Source: Lysinibacillus fusiformis (GTDB taxonomy: Bacteria > Bacillota > Bacilli > Bacillales_A > Planococcaceae). From it: DNA of 64,000 nt. The translations under genes and the position numbers were made by a program. Every line of letters starts with the position of its first letter. Position 1 is the stretch's first letter. The DNA is taken from NCBI GenBank assembly GCA_030027265.1, contig JASENG010000007.1, positions 124,001 through 188,000 on the forward strand. Direction: 5' to 3'. This document shows, piece by piece, positions 1 to 7,406 of the stretch. Under the pieces are notes generated by a model. That model worked only from the letters and a program-made list of their open reading frames with translations, was not told the DNA's origin and did no database searches.

Positions 1-139
1 GGAAATTGAAAAATCAAACGAGAACCCCTACTAAAAGAAGACCAACCAAATTTAGTATTACAGCAGAATAATTAGAATTAGTAGTAATACCATCCGGAAG
101 CATTGGAGTCAATTAGTTTGCTAAAGCAATCCATTTAGT

Positions 140-388
140 AATCGAACAAAAGGATTAGCAAAAAAATTACTGGAGCTCTGATTAATAAGAAACTAAAAGA
201 AGAGTGGGATCTTAAGTGAAGAGCTTGATCGTAACGGACATCGAACAACGATTACCAACGAAAAATCAGAAGGGTATGGAATCGAAAGCATTACCCGAAC
301 ATAAAGCGGCCGTAAATATCAAAAACCCGTATTTAATGATGTAGGAAAATCTTTGTTACTAAAGAATTTACTAGGAGTGATGAGATGA
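140..388 (+). pseudogene. Decayed coding remnant, unidentified
   Basis: Protein-like stretches continue across this segment but switch reading frame and run through stops. One frame reads GLAKKLLEL, the next frame LINKKLKEEWDL, then the first frame again SEELDRNGHRTTITNEK, with an in-frame TAA at 302-304 and a final TGA at 386-388. No start codon with a ribosome binding site is visible. I do not recognise the family. It may be the tail of a gene that begins outside the window. The coding-like character is my inference. Confidence 0.3.
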
Positions 389-437
389 AGTGGAATAATT
401 CGATCTATATCAAATAAAACGATGACACTTTCCAATC

Positions 438-467
438 TTGTTAGAAAATTAGACAATCTGGTATAAT
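438..467 (+). promoter_or_regulatory. Sigma-A-type promoter of candidate antitoxin RNA
   Basis: A TTGTTA -35 box at 438-443 is separated by 18 bp from a perfect TATAAT -10 box at 462-467. The -10 box is preceded by TGG, giving an extended -10 (TGnTATAAT). Transcription would begin near 474 and run toward the 3' end of the small toxin gene on the opposite strand. No protein-coding frame with a ribosome binding site follows it. Confidence 0.6.
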
Positions 468-473
468 AATAGT

Positions 474-615
474 AAGGAAATCGTAACTTAAGAGTGGCTG
501 CTTGATGCTGCAACATCAAGCAGCCAAGTGAATAGCTGGTCCCTATAAGAGGATTGGCAATTTCAGGAGACTTAACCCATCTAGTGCTGCTGCACCGAGG
601 ATGGGTTATTTTTTA
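474..615 (+). ncRNA. Candidate antisense antitoxin RNA of a type I toxin-antitoxin pair
   Basis: A transcript from the 438-467 promoter to the terminator at 574-614 would be about 140 nt. It holds a 13-bp perfect hairpin at 495-507/514-526 with a six-base loop, and it overlaps the 3' end of the minus-strand toxin gene (606-689). This convergent layout, with the antitoxin covering the toxin mRNA 3' end, is that of bsrG/SR4 and txpA/ratA in Bacillus subtilis. The RNA is inferred from promoter, terminator and position. Expression cannot be seen from sequence. Confidence 0.5.
574..614 (+). terminator. Rho-independent terminator of the antisense RNA
   Basis: AACCCATC (574-581) pairs with GATGGGTT (600-607) around an 18-base loop and is followed by ATTTTTTAT. 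It overlaps the last bases of the toxin frame on the other strand, so both transcripts share this hairpin. Confidence 0.6.
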
Positions 616-689
616 TGGTTAAAAGATAGAACCGACACAATCAAGGCTGAAAAACCTACTGCAAACATGAGCGTTTCAGCAACTGTCAT
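606..689 (-). CDS. Putative holin-like type I toxin peptide (Hol_Tox / BsrG-TxpA type)
   Basis: A 27-residue hydrophobic peptide beginning MTVAETLMFAVGF and ending SVLSFNHKK. An ideal ribosome binding site, AGAGGTGGTGATGCC, lies directly before the ATG at 689. Short length, the MTV/MSxxExLM start, one hydrophobic helix and a basic KK tail are typical of the Bacillus type I toxins annotated as putative holin-like toxin (BsrG, BsrE, TxpA relatives). Such peptides act at the membrane when not silenced by an antisense RNA. A promoter lies about 70 bp upstream and a candidate antitoxin RNA converges from the other side. Toxicity is inferred from family resemblance. The frame is too short for usual gene finders. 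Confidence 0.7.
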   Translation of the reverse strand: MTVAETLMFAVGFSALIVSVLSFNHKK

Positions 690-758
690 GGCATCACCAC
701 CTCTCTGGCGAAAAGAGCTTGGCCATCCTTCTTATAGTTCCTGCACTTTCACAACTAA

Positions 759-786
759 ATTATAGCACACATGTTCGTATTTTGAA
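759..786 (-). promoter_or_regulatory. Sigma-A promoter of the toxin gene
   Basis: On the minus strand TATAAT (plus 759-764) is preceded by TGC, an extended -10, and by TTCAAA (plus 781-786) 16 bp further upstream as a weak -35. The start site would be near 752, giving a 5' leader of about 60 nt before the toxin ATG. Confidence 0.5.
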
Positions 787-962
787 GGGTACAAGGTTCG
801 ATTTTATAGAACATCCTAGAAAAGAAAATAGAAAAGAATATGTATTTGGATCAAAATAGATAGATATGGCAGGTTCGAAAAAGTACAACCGGATAAAATA
901 ATTCGCATATTTTAACACCTGATGCAAAAAATAAACGAAATGACAAAAGTGAGGGTGAATCT

Positions 963-1124
963 ATGCGAAAACGTTTGTATCTATTATGTCTTATTTGCGC
1001 ACTAACGATGGCAGCGTGTACGGATAACGGGGATGACACACCAGTAGAGGCAAAGGGAGACGTGAAAGAAGTAAAAACAAGCAATTCCGTGAAAAAAATT
1101 AATTCTTTACTCAAAGAAGTATAA
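963..1124 (+). CDS. Small lipoprotein
   Basis: A 53-residue protein with a positively charged start (MRKRLYLL), a short hydrophobic segment and a lipobox ALTMAAC, with Cys19 as the probable lipidation site. The rest is charged and polar (TDNGDD, then Lys/Glu-rich). GTGAGGGTGA lies 5 bp before the ATG at 963. It would be anchored to the outer face of the cell membrane after lipidation by Lgt and cleavage by Lsp. No family is recognised. Many Bacillales encode similar tiny lipoproteins of unknown function. Confidence 0.6.
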   Translation: MRKRLYLLCLICALTMAACTDNGDDTPVEAKGDVKEVKTSNSVKKINSLLKEV

Positions 1125-1267
1125 GAATTCTCAAGCTTATAAATTACGATAAATTAGACTCTATCTCCCTCAGTGAAATATGTGCCAAATAAATGAAATC
1201 TATTATCCAAAATTACTATAAAATATGCTACATTTAAGGAAAAAAGTAAGTTGGTGAGGGGAAAACC

Positions 1268-2845
1268 GTGACTTCTCAATTAACAGCCTATATGACATTG
1301 TTTTGTACATCGGGGATTCTGAATTTATATTTGTGTTTTTATGTTTATTTTAAACGTCATCAATATGCAAATATACGATATTTCTTCGCGCTTAATTGCC
1401 TGAGTATCGCAATTTATTGTTTTGCGGCAGCCTTTGGACTAACTGCATCAAACATACAGGAAATTAAGTTCTGGACCGTCGTTCAATATATCGGGATGCC
1501 GTTTTCACCACCCCTGGGACTATTATTTATCATGCATTATTTAGGCATGAAAATTACGAAACGCCGCGTCATACTCTTTCTTACGATTCCTTTAATTAGT
1601 TTTATCATGGTGGCCACAAATGATTTTCATCATTTACATTATAAAGAGTTCACGGTTCACCCTGAATTAGGGGTACCCTACAGCATTATTGAAATAGGCG
1701 CTTGGTATTTGGTGCATGGCATGTATACCTTCGGCTGTATGTTTGCCGCTTTTTTATTAGTTATCCTTCGTTGGAAAGAAACAGCGAAAATGTATCGTCC
1801 TCAGATGCTTGCCTTAGCATTTGGTGAATTGATGCCTATGGTGACAGCTTTTATTTATTTAATCGGTGCAACACCTCCTGGCTTCGATCCAGTGCCCATG
1901 GTTCTTTGGCTTACATCGATTCTATATTTATGGGCCATTAGTACAACTCGATTATTTACAGTCATGCCCATTGCAAAGGATGCAATCTTTAACAGTATAA
2001 GTGATGGCGTTCTCGTTTTGGACGAAGAACATCATTTAATCGAATTTAATGAAGCGAGTAATCGTATGTTCCCACAATTAAGGAAAACGATGGTGGGACT
2101 GCATTTTAATGAAATATGGTTAGAAGTGACCGGCGGGTTTAATGAATTTCAGTTGGGCAATTTCGGCGCAGAGCGGGAATTGAAGCTTGAGATAGAGCTT
2201 TCAGAAAATATCTATCAGGTTCGTACATCCATATTAAAGCATGGGAATCTTAAAAAAGGATTTCTTATTATTTTAACGGAAATTACGGAGCTAAAAAGAC
2301 TGCAATCCAAACTGGAGAAGCATGCTTATTTTGATGAACTCACTCAAATCTATAATCGCCGTGCCTTTTTTCAGCAATGTGAGCACAAATTATCACAATC
2401 TAAAGTAACTGAAACTCCTTTAACTGTCATCCTATTTGATATTGATTATTTTAAAAAAGTAAATGATACATATGGTCATTTGATTGGAGATCAATTATTA
2501 AAGCATGTGGCAAAAGTTTCGGAGGCACAAACACAGCTGGAAAAGGGTTCGCTTTTTGCTCGCTACGGCGGGGAGGAATTTGTTGTCGCTCTAGAAGGGA
2601 GAACAGCAAAAGAAGGCGTGATGGTTGCCAATCAGATTCGACAGGCAATCGAGTCTGGGCATTTGATTGTAGATAATTTGAATCTCTCGATTACAGCCAG
2701 CTTTGGTGTGGCCGAAAGCTCGAAAGATAAGCGCGAGACATTGACACAGCTGCTAAATAATGCAGATAAGGCCCTCTATGGAGCAAAAGAAGAAGGGCGT
2801 AATTGTGTACTTTTCTATTCAGAAGGAAAGCATTTACTTTTATAA
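1268..2845 (+). CDS. Membrane PAS-GGDEF diguanylate cyclase
   Basis: A 525-residue protein that should make cyclic di-GMP from two GTP. The N-terminal ~225 residues form about seven hydrophobic helices of the histidine-kinase 7TM type. A PAS-like domain (~240-345, with SISDGVLVLDEE) and a GGDEF domain (~350-520) follow. The active-site loop is RYGGEEF near residue 431, so catalysis looks intact. The usual inhibitory RxxD site is replaced by EKGS, so product feedback through that site is unlikely. The GTG start at 1268 follows GGTGAGGGG. The gene stands alone and ends in a clear terminator. The sensed ligand is unknown. Confidence 0.88.
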   Translation: MTSQLTAYMTLFCTSGILNLYLCFYVYFKRHQYANIRYFFALNCLSIAIYCFAAAFGLTASNIQEIKFWTVVQYIGMPFSPPLGLLFIMHYLGMKITKRRVILFLTIPLISFIMVATNDFHHLHYKEFTVHPELGVPYSIIEIGAWYLVHGMYTFGCMFAAFLLVILRWKETAKMYRPQMLALAFGELMPMVTAFIYLIGATPPGFDPVPMVLWLTSILYLWAISTTRLFTVMPIAKDAIFNSISDGVLVLDEEHHLIEFNEASNRMFPQLRKTMVGLHFNEIWLEVTGGFNEFQLGNFGAERELKLEIELSENIYQVRTSILKHGNLKKGFLIILTEITELKRLQSKLEKHAYFDELTQIYNRRAFFQQCEHKLSQSKVTETPLTVILFDIDYFKKVNDTYGHLIGDQLLKHVAKVSEAQTQLEKGSLFARYGGEEFVVALEGRTAKEGVMVANQIRQAIESGHLIVDNLNLSITASFGVAESSKDKRETLTQLLNNADKALYGAKEEGRNCVLFYSEGKHLLL

Positions 2846-2852
2846 ACAATCA

Positions 2853-2893
2853 AAACCTAACATAGGGAGGAACCCTTCGTGTTAGGTTTTTTA
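2853..2893 (+). terminator. Rho-independent terminator of the GGDEF gene
   Basis: AAACCTAACA (2853-2862) pairs perfectly with TGTTAGGTTT (2880-2889) and is followed by TTTATT. Confidence 0.8.
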
Positions 2894-2988
2894 TTGCACG
2901 AAAACCTATGAAAAGGATGTCCTGCCTTCCTGAATCGTTCAACCTTCTATAAATCCAAAATATGTAAAATTTTAGGTGGGTGTATTAA

Positions 2989-3183
2989 TTGTATAAATAT
3001 GCTCAATATGGTAACATGAAAAATGTGGTAATTGTCAGAAAAATCCGTTTAATAAAGCTTTTTAGAGTGAAAACTAGCTATATTTATATAACGGATAATG
3101 GAAGTCAGCAGTTCACCACCCAAATTCCCACTAGGTTTGGTATAAATTTAAAAAAGAATAGTAAATTGTTAAGTGAATGTTAA
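2989..3183 (+). CDS. Hypothetical small basic protein
   Basis: A possible 64-residue frame from a TTG at 2989, preceded by AGGTGGGTG at a suitable distance. The product is basic (VRKIRLIKLFRVK) and has no recognised domain. The segment INTDNGSQQF-like toward the middle and the ending NLKKNSKLLSEC give no family clue. The only support is the ribosome binding site and the lack of a competing frame, so this may be chance. Confidence 0.3.
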   Translation: MYKYAQYGNMKNVVIVRKIRLIKLFRVKTSYIYITDNGSQQFTTQIPTRFGINLKKNSKLLSEC

Positions 3184-3336
3184 ATAAAGGGAATATCATT
3201 TACTTACTACTTTTTGAATACTAGACTAGTAATAGGGATATGAAATTTTTAGAATTTTAAATATGTAATTATTCGTACATACTGATTTAGCGAAATTTAA
3301 AATGCTATTTTGCTGCCTGAAGGAGGAATACAGCTC

Positions 3337-3930
3337 ATGACGATAAACTTGCAAAAAGGTCAACGGATTGATTTAACAAAAGGTAAGTCTGATTTGAATC
3401 GTATAATGGTTGGATTAGGATGGGATCCGGTAGGGAAAACAGGCGGATTTGGGTTCTTTAAATCCTCTGCACCAGATATTGATTGTGATGCATCTGTAAT
3501 TATGCTACAAAATGACCGTTTTACAAATAAGAAAGATCTCATATACTTTGGTAACAAAAGCAGCAGCGGTGGATCGGTTGTTCACTCTGGCGATAATTTA
3601 ACAGGTGAAGGCGATGGCGATGACGAAGTAATTATGGTGGATTTAAAAAATATCCCAACCCAATATAATAAATTGGTTTTCGTCGTTAATATTTACGACT
3701 GTGAAAGACGAAAACAAGATTTTGGCATGATCCAAAATGCTTATATTCGAGTGGTTAATCCACAAACCAATGAAGAAATTATTAGATATAACCTATCTGA
3801 TAACTATTCTGGCCAAACAACATTAATAACAGGTGAAATTTATCGCCACGGCGATGAATGGAAGTTTGCTGCTATCGGAACTGGGACTACAGATCCAGGT
3901 CTGTCGGCAATCTGTAACCGTTATGTATAA
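3337..3930 (+). CDS. TerD-family stress protein, first paralogue
   Basis: A 197-residue TerD-domain protein of the tellurite/stress (YceC/YceD/YceE) family, which binds calcium and is linked to membrane-associated stress sensing. The ATG at 3337 is chosen because AAGGAGGA lies at 3320-3327. A TTG further upstream (3310) would place this site inside the gene. The metal-binding acidic motif [13 protein letters not shown] is present. The first acidic cluster reads DIDCDAS after an insert (VGKTGGFGFFKSSAP) that the next two paralogues lack. It opens an operon-like run with two more TerD genes and TerC. Exact match to YceC, YceD or YceE is not decided here. Confidence 0.85.
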   Translation: MTINLQKGQRIDLTKGKSDLNRIMVGLGWDPVGKTGGFGFFKSSAPDIDCDASVIMLQNDRFTNKKDLIYFGNKSSSGGSVVHSGDNLTGEGDGDDEVIMVDLKNIPTQYNKLVFVVNIYDCERRKQDFGMIQNAYIRVVNPQTNEEIIRYNLSDNYSGQTTLITGEIYRHGDEWKFAAIGTGTTDPGLSAICNRYV

Positions 3931-3975
3931 GTATTCTATAAATTAAAAAATAATCAATTACTAGGAGGATTTCAA

Positions 3976-4557
3976 ATGGTAGTTTCTCTTGCAAAAGGTC
4001 AAAAGGTCGATTTAACTAAAACAAACCCAGGATTATCCAAAATAACTGTCGGGCTAGGTTGGGATACAAATAAATACGATGGCGGACATGATTTCGACTT
4101 GGACTCATCTGTATTTTTATTAGACGCAACTGGTAAAGTATCTGGTCCTCAAGACTTTATCTTCTATAACCAAACGACAGGCGGAAATGGTTCAGTAGTC
4201 CATTCTGGCGATAACTTGACTGGTGATGGAGATGGTGATGATGAGCAAGTGAATATCTCGCTTAAAGACATCCCGGAAAGCGTACAAAAAGTAACGTTTA
4301 CAGTTACAATTCATGATGCTGAGGCAAGAACTCAAAACTTCGGTATGGTTTCAAATGCATTTATTCGTGTGGTAAACGAAGAAACAAATGAAGAAATCAT
4401 TCGATATGACTTGGGTGAGGACTTCAGTATCGAAACAGCAGTTGTAGTTGGAGAACTATACCGTCATAATGGCGAATGGAAATTCAGTGCAATTGGTTCG
4501 GGTTACCAAGGTGGATTAGCAGCATTATGCAATGACTTTGGTTTACAAGTAGGTTAA
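3976..4557 (+). CDS. TerD-family stress protein, second paralogue
   Basis: A 193-residue canonical TerD protein. It begins with the conserved [12 protein letters not shown] and has GWDTN, FDLDSS and [13 protein letters not shown], the acidic residues that coordinate calcium in TerD structures. It ends with the family YQGGLAALC motif. AGGAGG lies just before the ATG at 3976. It lies 45 bp after the first paralogue and should be cotranscribed. It is clearly more typical than the first copy and closest to the third, which suggests local duplication. In B. subtilis the related yce genes belong to the general and envelope stress regulons. No sigma-B or ECF promoter could be fixed here. Confidence 0.9.
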   Translation: MVVSLAKGQKVDLTKTNPGLSKITVGLGWDTNKYDGGHDFDLDSSVFLLDATGKVSGPQDFIFYNQTTGGNGSVVHSGDNLTGDGDGDDEQVNISLKDIPESVQKVTFTVTIHDAEARTQNFGMVSNAFIRVVNEETNEEIIRYDLGEDFSIETAVVVGELYRHNGEWKFSAIGSGYQGGLAALCNDFGLQVG

Positions 4558-4571
4558 CGATTAGCAGGAGG

Positions 4572-4613
4572 TAGCACAGTGACTTGTTCATGAGGTTGCT
4601 GTGTTGCTTTTGG
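4572..4613 (+). terminator. Attenuator-like hairpin between TerD genes
   Basis: GTAGCACAG (4572-4580) pairs with CTGTGTTGC (4600-4608) with two G-U pairs and is followed by TTTT. It may lower transcription of the third TerD and TerC genes relative to the first two. Confidence 0.4.
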
Positions 4614-4654
4614 TCTAATTAATTGAATATTCTTACGTTAGGAGGATGTTGAAT

Positions 4655-5233
4655 ATGGCAATTCAATTAAGTAAAGGTCAGCGTATTGATCTAACCAAGA
4701 ATGACCCATCGCTGCAACGAATTATTATTGGTCTTGGCTGGGATATAAAACAATTTGATGGTGGTCAAGATTACGACTTGGATGCCTCTGCCTTTCTTTT
4801 AGATGCGAGTGGAAAATGCAGAAATGAATTAGACTTTATTTTCTATAATAATCTTCGCAGCGTTGACGGTTCAGTTACACATACAGGGGATAACCGAACT
4901 GGAGAAGGTGATGGAGATGACGAACAGATTAAAATTGACCTTTCAAAAGTTCCTCAAGATGTACAAAAAATTGCCATTACTGTAACGATTCACGATGCAG
5001 AGGTCCGTCACCAAAACTTCGGTCAGGTAGCAAATGCATTTGTTCGTTTAGTGAATGAAGATACGGGCGCAGAAGTGTTGCGTTACGACTTAGGCGAAGA
5101 CTTCAGTATTGAAACGGCCGTTGTTTTCTGTGAAGTTTACAAGCACGGCAATGATTGGAAATTCAATGCTGTTGGTTCAGGCTACCAGGGTGGATTGCAG
5201 GCTTTAGTAAATGCTTATGGACTAAATGCATAA
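4655..5233 (+). CDS. TerD-family stress protein, third paralogue
   Basis: A 192-residue TerD protein. The ATG at 4655 is chosen because TTAGGAGG abuts an upstream ATG at 4646 and sits nine bases from this one. Conserved features are [42 protein letters not shown] and YQGGLQALV. The gene lies 60 bp before terC, the usual neighbour in Ter operons, where TerD and TerC are thought to form a membrane-bound metal-sensing complex. A weak attenuator precedes it. Confidence 0.9.
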   Translation: MAIQLSKGQRIDLTKNDPSLQRIIIGLGWDIKQFDGGQDYDLDASAFLLDASGKCRNELDFIFYNNLRSVDGSVTHTGDNRTGEGDGDDEQIKIDLSKVPQDVQKIAITVTIHDAEVRHQNFGQVANAFVRLVNEDTGAEVLRYDLGEDFSIETAVVFCEVYKHGNDWKFNAVGSGYQGGLQALVNAYGLNA

Positions 5234-5293
5234 AACTCTATCAAAAAGAATTTAATAGTAAGAGATATTATGTAAAGCGAGAGGAATACGACT

Positions 5294-6046
5294 TTGGAAA
5301 TTATAGATCAAATATTAAGCACCTATGCCCTGTTTTTTGACTGGGCACATTGGGGAGAAGTTTTAACCGACCCTGTATCATGGGGACTAATCGGTTCGCT
5401 GGTTGTTATCGAAGGTTTGTTATCTGCAGATAATGCCCTCGTTTTAGCCGTATTAGTAAAACACCTTCCTGAAAAGCAAAGAAGGAAAGCACTGATGTAT
5501 GGTATGTTCGGTGCATACTTTTTCCGTTTCATCTTCATCGGGATTGGTGTATACCTCATTAAATTCTGGTTTATTAAAGTATTGGGTGCCCTTTATTTAG
5601 GGTGGCTTGTATACTCTCATTTCAGAAAAAAAGGTGGAGATGAAGAGGACGATGCAAAAGAATTTAAAAAGGATTCTTTATTAGTTCGAATCTTTGGTAC
5701 GTTCTGGGCAACTGTTATCTCCGTTGAACTTATGGATATTGCCTTCTCGGTCGATTCCATTCTTGCTGCATTCGCCATTTCAGATCAAGTTTGGGTGCTA
5801 TTGGTAGGTGGAGTTTTAGGAATTATCATGATGCGTACCGTTGCAGGGATTTTCCTTACTCTAATTGAAAAAGTCCCTGAATTAGAAAATACAGCCTTCA
5901 TTTTAATCGGAATTATTTCATTGAAAATGTTAGCTAGTGTGTTTGGATTCCATTTAGAACACTGGCTATTCTTCATCATTTTAATCTTAGCCTTCGCCAT
6001 TACGTTTGTTATTCACTTTATGAACAAGAAAAAGTTAGCGGAGTAA
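5294..6046 (+). CDS. TerC-family integral membrane protein (YceF-like)
   Basis: A 250-residue multi-spanning membrane protein of the TerC family. It has the two signature segments EGLLSADNALVLAV (near residue 40) and VELMDIAFSVDSILA (near residue 155), whose buried acidic residues are thought to handle metal ions. A charged cytoplasmic loop (GGDEEDDAKEFKKD) separates the two halves. The TTG start at 5294 follows GCGAGAGG. In B. subtilis TerC homologues are implicated in manganese export during exoenzyme metallation and in stress. It closes the first Ter operon and is followed by a strong terminator. Confidence 0.9.
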   Translation: MEIIDQILSTYALFFDWAHWGEVLTDPVSWGLIGSLVVIEGLLSADNALVLAVLVKHLPEKQRRKALMYGMFGAYFFRFIFIGIGVYLIKFWFIKVLGALYLGWLVYSHFRKKGGDEEDDAKEFKKDSLLVRIFGTFWATVISVELMDIAFSVDSILAAFAISDQVWVLLVGGVLGIIMMRTVAGIFLTLIEKVPELENTAFILIGIISLKMLASVFGFHLEHWLFFIILILAFAITFVIHFMNKKKLAE

Positions 6047-6070
6047 TCTGCTGATTTTCATCAATGGGTC

Positions 6071-6102
6071 AAGCTACTGCTCCAAGCGGTAGCTTTTCTT
6101 TA
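6071..6102 (+). terminator. Terminator of the terD-terC operon
   Basis: AAGCTACTGC (6071-6080) pairs with GCGGTAGCTT (6086-6095) and is followed by TTCTTT. Confidence 0.8.
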
Positions 6103-6150
6103 ACGGATAGTAGATTATAAATGCTCAATGATATCTGCATAAGAATACAT

Positions 6151-6184
6151 CAACTCGGCCAATTTGGGTCGAGTTGTGTTTTTA
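6151..6184 (+). terminator. CAACTCG hairpin with T-run, copy 1
   Basis: CAACTCGGCC (6151-6160) pairs with GGTCGAGTTG (6167-6176) and is followed by TGTTTTT. A near-identical hairpin occurs at 11629-11663, so the pair brackets the Ter biosynthetic module. It is either a second terminator for terC or a small repeat. Confidence 0.5.
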
Positions 6185-6209
6185 TAATACAGAAGTTTGG
6201 GGGAATGGG

Positions 6210-7400
6210 ATGAAACACTTTAATTTTGAAACACCAGAAAGATTGGAGAAAATCTTTTATAAACAACCAGAATCCTTCACAAAGTACTCAGAAAAAGAAG
6301 TCCTTTCATACATGGTGGGTGCAACTCTCTATATGCCGGCGACCAAGGAAAGTATAGCTCAGGATGTTATTACGAAGAAATTTAAAGAACTGGTATCCAT
6401 GGTCATAGATTTAGAGGATGCAGTTGGGGATAATCAGCTGGAAGAAGCAGAGGAGCTATTGGTAAAGCATCTTGAAACAATCTATTTTGCTTTGGAAAAC
6501 CATATTATCACAATTGAGGATTTACCTCTGATTTTTGTAAGGGTACGAACTCCTGAACAACTCAAACGAATGAATTCAAAAATAGGAATCTTCCATAAAG
6601 TGCTGACTGGATATGTTTTTCCGAAGTTTTCTCATAAAAACGGAAGAGAATTCTTGGAAATTATTGATGCCATCAACACCGAGGATACAGTTCTCTATGC
6701 GATGCCAATCCTGGAATCCACGGAATTTATCTATAAAGAAGATCGATTGGACTCCTTGTTAAAAACAAAGGAAATCATAGATGAATACAGCAAGTATATT
6801 TTAAATATACGAGTGGGCTGTACAGATTTTTGTGGATTATATGGAATTAGAAGAAACGTAGATACAACTATCTATGATGTATCTATTATTCGAGATTGTT
6901 TAGCCAATATTTTAAATGTATTCAATAGACAAAACGATGGCTATGTTATTTCGGGTCCGGTTTGGGAGTATTTTTCAAAAGAGGAACGGATTTTAAAACC
7001 CCAGCTTCGTGTAAGCCCCTTTGAATTTAGAGGGAACACAGGTGTTAAGAAACGGAAGGAATTATTAAACGAATTCCTGGATGGACTTATTAATGAAGTT
7101 ATTTTAGATAAATTAAACGGCATTGTTGGAAAAACGATTATTCATCCAACACATATTAAACCGGTGCATGCTTTATATACAGTTACCCACGAAGAGTATA
7201 TGGATGCAATGAGCATTATTAATAATGCGGAAGGCAATGTGGGTGTTTTAAAAAGCCAGTACCAAAACAAGATGAACGAAGTAAAGCCCCATTATTATTG
7301 GGCAAAACGCATTTTACTGAGAGCCAAAGCGTTTGGTGTCTATAATGAGCACCAGGATTATACAAGTCTTTTAATAGAAGATGTAAAAGTGAATAGATAA
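6210..7400 (+). CDS. CitE-like HpcH/HpaI aldolase/citrate lyase family protein of the Ter module
   Basis: A 396-residue TIM-barrel enzyme related to the citrate lyase beta subunit and HpcH aldolases. Visible family marks are VIDLEDAVGD (near residue 70), FVRVRT and the barrel-strand MPILEST. The ATG at 6210 is supported by TTGGGGGAAT, and a TTG at 6174 lies inside the preceding hairpin. It begins a four-gene unit followed by two PRTase-like proteins and a HAD phosphatase. This set is known from the Ter stress cluster and is predicted by comparative genomics to build a nucleoside-like metabolite. The reaction and substrate are unknown. Confidence 0.82.
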   Translation: MKHFNFETPERLEKIFYKQPESFTKYSEKEVLSYMVGATLYMPATKESIAQDVITKKFKELVSMVIDLEDAVGDNQLEEAEELLVKHLETIYFALENHIITIEDLPLIFVRVRTPEQLKRMNSKIGIFHKVLTGYVFPKFSHKNGREFLEIIDAINTEDTVLYAMPILESTEFIYKEDRLDSLLKTKEIIDEYSKYILNIRVGCTDFCGLYGIRRNVDTTIYDVSIIRDCLANILNVFNRQNDGYVISGPVWEYFSKEERILKPQLRVSPFEFRGNTGVKKRKELLNEFLDGLINEVILDKLNGIVGKTIIHPTHIKPVHALYTVTHEEYMDAMSIINNAEGNVGVLKSQYQNKMNEVKPHYYWAKRILLRAKAFGVYNEHQDYTSLLIEDVKVNR

Positions 7401-7406
7401 GGAGAG

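Noticed and set aside
319-519. 66-residue minus-strand frame in the antitoxin region
   Set aside because: It has no ribosome binding site and lies antisense to the promoter and hairpin of the candidate antitoxin RNA.
851-1114. 87-residue minus-strand frame
   Set aside because: Antisense of the small lipoprotein gene, which has a lipobox and a good ribosome binding site.
3184-3336. Sigma-B or ECF promoter before the first TerD gene
   Set aside because: Partial matches (GGGAAT, TGAAAT, CGTAC) have the wrong spacing, so none was called.
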